From positions 1 to 11,016 of the forward strand of contig DNXT01000050.1 in assembly GCA_003505795.1 (NCBI GenBank): 11,016 nt of DNA, given 5' to 3'. Numbering within the stretch: the stretch's first letter is position 1; each line of letters opens with the position of its first letter. The position numbers and the translations under genes are program-made. Of the stretch, positions 6,423-11,016 are shown piece by piece. Origin of the DNA: Lysobacteraceae bacterium. Lineage in GTDB: Bacteria; Pseudomonadota; Gammaproteobacteria; Xanthomonadales; Xanthomonadaceae. Under the pieces are notes generated by a model. That model was not told the DNA's origin, did no database searches, and worked only from the letters and a program-made list of their open reading frames with translations.

Positions 6423-6454
6423 GCGGGCGCAATGCGCTGCCCGCCCTGTTTTTT
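6423..6454 (+). terminator. Rho-independent terminator after the DUF6491-like gene
   Basis: The stem GCGGGC (6423-6428) pairs with GCCCGC (6439-6444) around a 10-nt loop, and six T's follow at 6449-6454. It lies 33 bp after the stop at 6389. The rest of the gap to 6622 is GC-rich DNA with no gene that I can support. Confidence 0.75.
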
Positions 6455-6622
6455 CCCCTGCAAGCTTCGGTGCCTGAACGCAGGCCCTGTCCGGCGCTTC
6501 GCGCGGCCCTTCGCGGGGAGGAGGGATTCGGCGGGCCGGCGCTGAGTCGCGGGCCGGCCGCAGCGGCGCATGTTCGGGCAATGCGGATCCCGGTGCCGAT
6601 ACCGCCCGGTTCGGGCAGCGGG

Positions 6623-6901
6623 TCAGGCGTCGGGGTCCGGCGCGACGTAGCCGGCCGGCTTTTCGGCGTCGCCGGAGAACAGGAACTTCCGCAGTTCTTC
6701 CTCCAGGAACGCACGATGCTTGGGGTCGCGCGGCGACAGCCGGTTCTCGTTGATCAGCATGGTCTGGTGCGCCAGCCACGCGGCCCAGCCGGGCTTGCCG
6801 ACGTGCTCGAACACGCGCTTGCCCAGTTCGCCGGGGTAGGGGACGAAGTCGAGGCCTTCGGCTTCGCGTTGCTGGTACTGGCAGAAGACGGTGCGGGGCA
6901 T
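6623..6901 (-). CDS. yggX: Probable Fe(2+)-trafficking protein YggX
   Basis: A 92-aa cytoplasmic protein of the YggX family, which protects Fe-S clusters from oxidative damage and helps iron trafficking. It shows the family's near-invariant start [19 protein letters not shown] with conserved C7, then [55 protein letters not shown] in pieces spanning 22-75. Length agrees with the family (about 90 aa). The ATG at 6901 has AGGAA about 7 nt upstream. It follows mutY by 32 bp on the same strand, the mutY-yggX order conserved across gammaproteobacteria; MutY is itself an Fe-S enzyme, which may explain the pairing. Confidence 0.96.
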   Translation of the reverse strand: MPRTVFCQYQQREAEGLDFVPYPGELGKRVFEHVGKPGWAAWLAHQTMLINENRLSPRDPKHRAFLEEELRKFLFSGDAEKPAGYVAPDPDA

Positions 6902-6933
6902 GTCGGTTCCTGGAAGGGCGGGGAGGCCGGCGC

Positions 6934-7983
6934 TCAGAGGGCGTCGAACAGCTTGCGGATCGGTGCGGGCAGGCCGAGCGCGGACAGGCCGCTGCGCGGC
7001 ACCCAGCGCAGGTCGTCATTGTCGCGCACCGCCTCGCGCAGGGCGACCTTGCGCAGGCGCAGCGGCTGCAGGTGCAGGCGGTAGTGGCTGAAGGTGTGCA
7101 CGATCGGCGCCAGCGCCTCCGCGTTGTCGTAGCGGCCCTGCACCTGCCGGTCGAACCAGTCGCGCATGGCGCTGTCGCTGTCGGCCTGCGGCAGCGTCCA
7201 CAGCGAGGCCCAGATGCCGGTCGGCGGGCGCCGGTTCAGCAGGAACTCGCCGCGGGCGTTCTCCAGCAGCAGCGCCACCGCTTCGCGCTCGGGCAGGACC
7301 TTGCCGGGTCTGGGCGTGGGCAGTGCTTCGACCCGTCCTTCGCGGCGCGCCACGCAGGCATCCTGCAGCGGGCACAGCACGCAGGCGGGCCTGGCGCGGG
7401 TGCACAGGGTGGCGCCGAAATCCATCTGCGCCTGGGTGTAGTCGGCCAGGCGCGTTGCGGGAACGTGGCCGACGTGTTGCTGGGCGATGGCCCACAGCTG
7501 CTTCTCCACCGCCGGCAGCCCGGGAAATCCGGCGATGCCGTGGTAGCGGGCCAGCACGCGCCTGACGTTGCCGTCGAGGATCGGGAAGCGGTCGTTCCAG
7601 GCCTGGCTGAGGATCGCGCCGGCGGTGCTGCGGCCGATGCCGGGCAGCGCATGCAGGGCGTCGAAATCGCGCGGCAACTCGCCGCCGTGCAGTTCCACGC
7701 ACTGCCTGGCCGCGGCATGCAGGTTGCGCGCGCGGGCGTAGTAGCCGAGCCCGGCCCATTGCGCCATCACCGCGTCGTTGTCGGCCGCGGCCAGCTCGGG
7801 CAGGGTCGGGAAGTGTTCGAGGAAGCGCAGGAAATACGGGATCACCGTCGCCACCTGGGTCTGCTGCAGCATGATCTCCGACAGCCAGACCCGATACGGC
7901 GTGCGGGGGTGCTGCCACGGCAGGTCGTGGCGGCCATGCTGGTCGAACCAGTGCAGCAGTCGGGTCGCAAAGGGGTCTGGCAT
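6934..7983 (-). CDS. mutY: A/G-specific adenine glycosylase MutY
   Basis: A 349-aa base-excision repair enzyme that removes adenine mispaired with 8-oxoguanine or G. The catalytic Glu is E36 in [11 protein letters not shown]. The helix-hairpin-helix [12 protein letters not shown] spans 113-124, and the catalytic Asp is D137 in [10 protein letters not shown]. The [4Fe-4S] cluster cysteines C194-X6-C201-X2-C204-X5-C210 are all present. The C-terminal NUDIX-like domain that reads 8-oxoG runs from about 230 to the end, with HTFSHYRL at 296-303 as the recognisable motif. All key residues are intact and the length is normal. The ATG at 7983 has a weak purine-rich upstream region. It leads the mutY-yggX operon. 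The ftsY tail and two repeats lie upstream on the same strand, suggesting an original ftsY-mutY-yggX order (inference). Confidence 0.97.
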   Translation of the reverse strand: MPDPFATRLLHWFDQHGRHDLPWQHPRTPYRVWLSEIMLQQTQVATVIPYFLRFLEHFPTLPELAAADNDAVMAQWAGLGYYARARNLHAAARQCVELHGGELPRDFDALHALPGIGRSTAGAILSQAWNDRFPILDGNVRRVLARYHGIAGFPGLPAVEKQLWAIAQQHVGHVPATRLADYTQAQMDFGATLCTRARPACVLCPLQDACVARREGRVEALPTPRPGKVLPEREAVALLLENARGEFLLNRRPPTGIWASLWTLPQADSDSAMRDWFDRQVQGRYDNAEALAPIVHTFSHYRLHLQPLRLRKVALREAVRDNDDLRWVPRSGLSALGLPAPIRKLFDAL

Positions 7984-8023
7984 TCGGTCTCGGCTGGCTT
8001 GGTCGGCTGACTGGGGAAGGGCG

Positions 8024-8070
8024 CCCTCATCCGCCCTTCGGGCACGTTCTCCCGCAAGCGGGAGAAGGGA
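8024..8070 (+). repeat. Two-hairpin intergenic palindromic repeat, copy 2
   Basis: Same family as 37-80: CCCTCATCCG start, a first hairpin that is here GCCC-TTC-GGGC, and a second hairpin TTCTCCCGC-AA-GCGGGAGAA (8047-8066). The first stem differs in sequence from copy 1 but still pairs. It lies in the 5' flank of mutY. Confidence 0.8.
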
Positions 8071-8116
8071 GGTGGATGGTCCGCGCGGGAAGGCGCCTCA
8101 CAGGCATTCTGCCGTT

Positions 8117-8164
8117 CCTTCTCCCGCCTGCGGGAGAAGGTGGCGCGCAGCGCCGGATGAGGGA
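8117..8164 (-). repeat. Two-hairpin intergenic palindromic repeat, copy 3
   Basis: Inverted relative to copies 1 and 2. The perfect 11-bp hairpin is at 8117-8140 with loop CT, followed by the GGCGC/GCGCC hairpin and CGGATGAGGG. Copies 2 and 3 face each other across about 46 bp and could form a large cruciform between the ftsY-derived stop and mutY. Confidence 0.8.
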
Positions 8165-8172
8165 GGGGCGTG

Positions 8173-8352
8173 TCAGCTGCCCAGTGCCTCGGGCAGCAGG
8201 GCGTCCACGAAGGCTTCCGGGTCGAACACGCGCAGGTCCTCGGGGCGCTCGCCGATGCCGGCGAAGCGGATCGGGATGCCGAACTCGCGCGCCAGCGCGT
8301 CGCCGGAGAGGCGGCCGGTACCGAGTTTGGCCAGCAGTGCGCGGTCGTCCAC
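8173..8352 (-). pseudogene. Chimeric remnant: birA 5' end fused in frame to ftsY 3' end
   Basis: A 59-codon ORF with GTG start at 8352 and GGGGAA 6 nt upstream. Residues 1-25 (MDDRALLAKL..SGDALAREFG) match the start of the BirA winged-helix domain; compare E. coli BirA LIALLANGEFHSGEQLGETLG. Residues about 19-59 (ALAREFGIPIRFAGIGERPEDLRVFDPEAF..) match the last segment of the FtsY GTPase domain; compare E. coli FGIPIRYIGVGERIEDLRPF. The families overlap at ALAREFG (8278-8298), the likely junction. Neither half is functional: the HTH recognition helix and the whole biotin ligase are missing, and so are the FtsY P-loop, GTPase motifs and N domain. Both parents are normally essential, so intact copies must exist elsewhere or this is an assembly join. 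It could be translated as a 59-aa peptide. Confidence 0.8.
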
Positions 8353-8379
8353 GGCACGTTCCCCGGAATGAATCGGGAA

Positions 8380-8385
8380 ATTATG
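8380..8385 (-). promoter_or_regulatory. Possible -10 box of the birA-derived ORF
   Basis: On the minus strand CATAAT lies about 28 bp upstream of the GTG at 8352, in an AT-richer patch. No clear -35 is seen. If real, the original birA promoter survives and would transcribe the chimeric ORF, and perhaps mutY-yggX. Confidence 0.3.
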
Positions 8386-8416
8386 CGCGATGCTCCGCAC
8401 AGCGCCCAGCCTCCGC

Positions 8417-8447
8417 TTGCGCCGGTGCGCGGAAACCACGCTAGAAT
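8417..8447 (+). promoter_or_regulatory. Possible promoter of the small secreted protein and mtfA
   Basis: TAGAAT (8442-8447) is a good -10 box, with TTGCGC (8417-8422) as a possible -35 at a long 19-bp spacing. It lies 33 bp before the ATG at 8481. Confidence 0.45.
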
Positions 8448-8480
8448 CGGGGGCTTACGCCGCCTGCCCGGATGTAGACG

Positions 8481-8759
8481 ATGCGCCGATTCGCTCCCTG
8501 CATGATCCTGCTGCTGGCCCCCGCCGCCGCCTGGGCGTCGGACGCGCTGTCGGATGCCGACCGCGGCGGCTGCATCTACGCCAACTCGGCGGCGCACGGA
8601 CCCACGCCGGACACCGACAACGGTGCCGCGCCGCATCCGCCGGCGCACAAGCCGGGCACGCCGGCGACCACCACCGGCGGCGGCAGCGACGGCGACGTGC
8701 CGCTGCCGCGCATGCGCATACCGCGCTGGCACAGCTTCCTGCCGGGCATGTTCCGCTGA
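8481..8759 (+). CDS. Small secreted Pro/Gly-rich hypothetical protein (92 aa)
   Basis: Not recognised. An N-terminal signal peptide is clear: MRR start, hydrophobic ILLLAPAAA, and an AWA-S cleavage site near residues 19/20. The mature ~73 residues are low-complexity and rich in Pro, Gly, Ala, His and Thr (HPPAHKPGTPATTTGGGSDGD), suggesting a disordered periplasmic or secreted peptide. It ends in a distinct basic/aromatic tail (RMRIPRWHSFLPGMFR). A single Cys, C31, lies in RGGCIYAN. The ribosome binding site is weak. Its stop is 8 bp before the proposed start of the mtfA-like gene, so the two are probably translated in a coupled way. Confidence 0.7.
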   Translation: MRRFAPCMILLLAPAAAWASDALSDADRGGCIYANSAAHGPTPDTDNGAAPHPPAHKPGTPATTTGGGSDGDVPLPRMRIPRWHSFLPGMFR

Positions 8760-8767
8760 TCGGATCG

Positions 8768-9508
8768 TTGTTCGGCTGGTTGCGCCGCAAGCCCGTCGAG
8801 ATCGCGCCGCCGCTCTGGCAGTCCGCGACCGGGAAGTGCGCCTGGATCGTCGCGCTCGACCCGGCGCGCCAGCAGCGGCTGCGCGCGCTGACTGCCCGCT
8901 TCCTCGCCCGGAAGGCGATCTCGCCGGTGGCCGGCCTGGCGCTGGACTACCATGACCGCGTGCTGCTCGCGGCGACCTGCTGCCTGCCGCTGCTGGAGTT
9001 CGGCGAAGCCGGCTGGCGCGGCTGGTCGCAGGTGATCGTCTATCCGGAAGCCTTCCGCGTGCATCGCAGCCACGTCGATGCCGCCGGCGTGCTGCACGAA
9101 TGGGACGACGAGCTGATCGGCGAGGCCTGGGACCAGGGGCCGCTGATCGTGTCCTGGGCGGACGTGCTGGCCGACCTGGCCGATCCGCAGGCCGGCTTCA
9201 ACGTCGTCGTCCACGAGATGGCGCACAAGCTCGATGCGCTCGACGGCGCGCTCGACGGCACCCCGCTGCTGCCCGGCGCCTGGCAGCGTGCGTGGGCGGC
9301 GGACTTCCAGCGCAGCTACGACGCCCTCTGCGCGCAGCTGGATGCCGGACGCGACAGCGCGATCGATGCCTATGCGGCCGAGGCGCCGGAGGAATTCTTC
9401 GCGGTGGCCAGCGAGTACCACTTCTCCGCGCCGCAACTGCTCGAACGGGAGATGCCCGAGGTGGCCGCGCACCTGCGGCGCTTCTACGGGCCTTCGCCGT
9501 TCGCCTAG
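8768..9508 (+). CDS. mtfA: MtfA-like zinc-dependent peptidase (M90 family)
   Basis: From TTG at 8768 the protein is 246 aa, close to E. coli MtfA. The zinc-site motif HEMAH is at 149-153 in VVHEMAHKLDALDG, and the third ligand is probably E209 in PEEFFAVASEYHFS. Other family blocks are the CLPLLEFGEAGWRGWSQVIVYPEAF region (72-96) and WDQGPLIVSW (121-130). In E. coli MtfA binds the repressor Mlc and is a cytosolic aminopeptidase-like enzyme; whether Mlc exists here is unknown. There is no ATG in frame near the N terminus, only TTG codons at 8768 and 8780; 8768 lies 8 bp after the preceding stop and fits coupling. The frame open from 8390 runs over the preceding gene and is not a real extension. 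Confidence 0.92.
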   Translation: MFGWLRRKPVEIAPPLWQSATGKCAWIVALDPARQQRLRALTARFLARKAISPVAGLALDYHDRVLLAATCCLPLLEFGEAGWRGWSQVIVYPEAFRVHRSHVDAAGVLHEWDDELIGEAWDQGPLIVSWADVLADLADPQAGFNVVVHEMAHKLDALDGALDGTPLLPGAWQRAWAADFQRSYDALCAQLDAGRDSAIDAYAAEAPEEFFAVASEYHFSAPQLLEREMPEVAAHLRRFYGPSPFA

Positions 9509-9533
9509 CGACGTTGGGAATCCCCGGCAAGGG

Positions 9534-9555
9534 TCGCGACTGAAGTCGCTCCTAC
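9534..9555 (-). repeat. REP-like palindrome, GCGAC-stem type
   Basis: On the minus strand: head GTAG, then GAGCGACTTCAGTCGCGA. The stem is GCGAC/GTCGC with a TTCA loop. It starts 26 bp after the mtfA stop. Confidence 0.85.
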
Positions 9556-9573
9556 GAAAAGCCAAGAAGCCTG

Positions 9574-9595
9574 TCGCGGCTGAAACCCCGTCCAC
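9574..9595 (-). repeat. Degenerate REP-like palindrome
   Basis: On the minus strand: head GTGG, then ACGGGGTTTCAGCCGCGA. The length and TTCA centre match the family, but the stem has a mismatch, suggesting decay. Confidence 0.55.
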
Positions 9596-9619
9596 AGGCG
9601 AAGTTGCATCGAGAAACCT

Positions 9620-9683
9620 GTGGGAGGGACTCAGCCCCGACAGGCTTTACCGGTAAAGTCCGTCGGGACTGAGTCCCTCCCAC
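9620..9683. repeat. Inverted REP pair around a perfect palindrome
   Basis: The left unit (9620-9640, plus) is GTGG then GAGGGACTCAGCCCCGA. The right unit (9663-9683, minus) is GTGG then GAGGGACTCAGTCCCGA. Between them CTTTACCGGTAAAG (9645-9658) is a perfect 14-bp palindrome. The arms continue through it, making one near-perfect inverted repeat over the region. It lies between the convergent mtfA and cysB genes and could act as a bidirectional transcript end, though no T-tract is present. Confidence 0.85.
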
Positions 9684-9723
9684 AAGATCCCTGCCCGCTG
9701 GAAGGATGTCCGGGAAGGCCTCG

Positions 9724-9745
9724 TCGCGACTGAAGTCGCTCCTGC
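9724..9745 (-). repeat. REP-like palindrome, GCGAC-stem type
   Basis: On the minus strand: head GCAG, then GAGCGACTTCAGTCGCGA. Apart from one base in the head it is identical to 9534-9555. It lies 56 bp beyond the cysB stop. Confidence 0.85.
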
Positions 9746-9801
9746 GAACGCCCTGCGCTGCGAGAACTGAGGCGATGGCCGAGTGCGCGCCAGGCCGGCC
9801 C

Positions 9802-10785
9802 TCAACTGGTGATCGTCTGGGTCAGCGATTCCCAGGTCGGCGGCACCGGCCAGTTCGGTTCCTGGTTGCCGTCGAGCACGCGCCGCAGGTCGCGCTTGTC
9901 GATCTGCGGCGCCAGCACGTGCACCAGCTCCAGCGCGTAGTCGCGCAGCACCCGGTCGCGCGGCAGCACCGCCCAGGCGATGCATTCGGCGATCGGCGCC
10001 GGCGCCGGCCAGGCGCGCAGGTCGTCGTCGCCGCCGCCGATCGCCATTTCCGCGACCAGCCCCACGCCGAGCCCGGTGCGCACGTAGGTCTTGATCAGGT
10101 CCGCGTCCAGCGCGGTCAGGGCGATGCTCGGCTGCAGCCCGACCTGGGCGAAGGCGCGCTGCAGCGACGAGGTCGGGCGGTTGGACGATTCGTAGCTGAT
10201 CAGCGGCTGGGTCGACAGCGCCTGCATGTCCGGCGCCTCGCGGCCACGGTCCAGCGCATGCCCGCGCGGCACGATCACCAGCCGGCGCCAGCGGTACAAC
10301 GGCACCGCGATGCCGGCGCTGGGCTCGCCACCGGCGGTGCTGACCACGGCGATGTCGGCATCGCCCTGGCTGAGCAGGTCCAGCGCGTCGCTCTCGGCGG
10401 ACTGCTGCAGGTGCACGCTGACCTGCGGGTAGGCGTGCTTGATCTGTGCCACCGCCGGCGGCAGCACGAAGCGCGCCTGGGTATGGGTGGTGGTCAGGGT
10501 CAGCTGGCCCTGGCTCTCGCGGCGCTGGTTGGCGGCATAGGTGCGGATGTTGTTGGCCTCGGCCAACACTGCGCGGGCACGTTCGATCACTTCCACGCCG
10601 GCCGGCGTCACCGACTCCAGGCTGCGCCCCTTGCGCACGAACAGCAGGAAGCCGAGTTCGTCCTCGAGCTGCTTGAGCTGCTTGGACAGCCCGGGCTGGG
10701 TGGCATGCACGCGCGCGGCGGCGAGCGTGATGTTCAGCTCGGCATCGGCGATCGCCACCAGGTAACGGAGTTGGGTCAGCGTCAT
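9802..10785 (-). CDS. cysB: LysR-type regulator CysB
   Basis: A 327-aa LysR-family activator of sulfate assimilation and cysteine synthesis. The N-terminal winged helix (about 1-60) has MTLTQLRYLVAIADAELNIT and ATQPGLSKQLKQLEDELG. The inducer domain contains TTTHTQAR (98-105), where T100, T102 and Q103 align with the sulfate/N-acetylserine pocket of E. coli CysB. DADLIKTYVRTGLGVGLVAEMA (227-248) is the other CysB signature. The segment aligned with E. coli T202 (SSNRPTSS) differs, as in other CysB/Cbl-like proteins. The ATG at 10785 is chosen because the LysR domain starts there; the open frame to 10890 is extra sequence in the divergent promoter. It diverges from a siroheme synthase start, a fitting target because siroheme is the sulfite reductase cofactor. 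Confidence 0.93.
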   Translation of the reverse strand: MTLTQLRYLVAIADAELNITLAAARVHATQPGLSKQLKQLEDELGFLLFVRKGRSLESVTPAGVEVIERARAVLAEANNIRTYAANQRRESQGQLTLTTTHTQARFVLPPAVAQIKHAYPQVSVHLQQSAESDALDLLSQGDADIAVVSTAGGEPSAGIAVPLYRWRRLVIVPRGHALDRGREAPDMQALSTQPLISYESSNRPTSSLQRAFAQVGLQPSIALTALDADLIKTYVRTGLGVGLVAEMAIGGGDDDLRAWPAPAPIAECIAWAVLPRDRVLRDYALELVHVLAPQIDKRDLRRVLDGNQEPNWPVPPTWESLTQTITS

Positions 10786-10827
10786 TGGATTCGGAAGCGG
10801 GGGCGCGCGGGGCGCGACAACCATCGA

Positions 10828-10869
10828 CTTTAGTGGACTCGGCGCCCGGAGCTTATAACCTAAAGCTAT
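10828..10869. promoter_or_regulatory. Candidate CysB operator in the cysB-cysG divergent region
   Basis: CTTTAG (10828-10833) and CTAAAG (10860-10865) form an inverted repeat with a 26-bp spacer. The right arm lies within ATA-N9-TAT (10855-10869), a LysR-box-like motif with T-N11-A geometry. It is the most AT-rich part of the 162-bp region between the cysB and cysG starts. A TATATG box at 10901-10906 could be the cysG -10. The assignment is inferred from position and symmetry. Confidence 0.4.
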
Positions 10870-10947
10870 CTGCTGGATGCATGAAGTCATTTCCGGGCGC
10901 TATATGCCGCGTTTACGGTCACGACTCTCCTGCCCGCCCTCTTCCCC

Positions 10948-11016
10948 GTGACCGCCGCCCTATTCCCCCTGTTCGCCGACCTGCGTGACCGCTCCGTGCT
11001 GGTGGTCGGCGGCGGC
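10948..11016 (+). CDS. cysG: Siroheme synthase CysG, N-terminal fragment (runs off the window)
   Basis: Only 23 codons are visible, from a GTG at 10948: MTAALFPLFADLRDRSVLVVGGG. The pattern LF..LRDR.VLVVGGG is the start of the precorrin-2 dehydrogenase/ferrochelatase (NAD-binding) domain of CysG; compare E. coli FCQLRDRDCLIVGGG, with GGG beginning the dinucleotide-binding loop. No in-frame ATG and no clear ribosome binding site are seen upstream, so the start is tentative. Whether it is full CysG with the methyltransferase domain or only the dehydrogenase part cannot be seen. Divergent position from cysB supports a sulfate assimilation role. Confidence 0.8.
   Translation, partial: MTAALFPLFADLRDRSVLVVGGG

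Noticed and set aside
6390..6622. Additional small gene between the DUF6491-like gene and yggX
   Set aside because: No frame has a convincing start with a ribosome binding site or a protein-like composition; only the terminator and GC-rich direct repeats are visible.
5556..7019. 487-codon minus-strand open frame
   Set aside because: Only its last 94 codons (from 5840) have a ribosome binding site and a protein-like composition. The rest overlaps the DUF6491-like gene, yggX and mutY in wrong frames.
8390..9508. 372-codon version of the MtfA-like gene
   Set aside because: The first ~126 codons overlap the secreted 92-aa gene in another frame and are Arg/Ala-rich nonsense; MtfA similarity begins after 8768.
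9534..9745. CRISPR array
   Set aside because: The repeats are palindromic, inverted relative to each other and irregularly spaced, with no cas genes nearby; they are REP elements.

Overview
The window is chromosomal DNA from a GC-rich gammaproteobacterium, most likely of the family Xanthomonadaceae (Lysobacter/Luteimonas/Pseudoxanthomonas type). This is inferred from the protein types, a DUF6491-type lipoprotein, a mutY-yggX pair, a CysB gene divergent from a siroheme synthase start, and abundant short palindromic intergenic repeats of the kind common in that family. No phage, plasmid, transposase, integrase or CRISPR signature was seen. Almost everything is housekeeping or small conserved hypothetical genes.

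Layout. 1-110: a palindromic repeat. 111-3800, all minus strand: an HNH endonuclease, a large (596 aa) acyl-CoA dehydrogenase, a LEA2-like lipoprotein and a secreted lipocalin. 3898-4083: a compact tRNA-Phe unit on the plus strand with its own promoter and intrinsic terminator. 4113-4176: a REP pair. 4201-5475, minus strand: a tight three-gene set with a class I methyltransferase, an eight-cysteine YkgJ-type protein and a 60-aa basic protein; the methyltransferase has a structured leader. 5556-6454: a 94-aa unknown protein (minus) diverging from a DUF6491-like lipoprotein (plus), which ends in a terminator. 6623-7983, minus strand: mutY followed by yggX. 8024-8164: two inverted copies of the repeat seen at the left edge. 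8173-8352: a 59-codon chimeric ORF. 8481-9508, plus strand: a small secreted Pro/Gly-rich protein and an MtfA-like zinc peptidase. 9534-9745: a cluster of REP palindromes. 9802-10785 (minus): cysB, divergent from the first 23 codons of cysG at the right edge.

The most unusual feature is at 8173-8352. It has a good ribosome binding site, a GTG start and the first ~25 codons of birA (biotin ligase/repressor). It then continues in frame into the last ~34 codons of ftsY (SRP receptor), ending at what looks like the natural ftsY stop. The two parts meet at a stretch (Ala-Leu-Ala-Arg-Glu-Phe-Gly) that fits both families, as expected from recombination, deletion or misassembly at a short shared sequence. 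Both parent genes are normally essential, so intact copies should exist elsewhere, or the join is an assembly error. 

The second notable signal is the REP family. Its copies keep a GTAG/GTGG-type head and a small hairpin whose stem changes in a compensatory way between copies (GGGAC/GTCCC versus GCGAC/GTCGC). I found no convincing evidence of a new multi-gene defence or metabolic system. All names rest on reading motifs by eye, without database searches.
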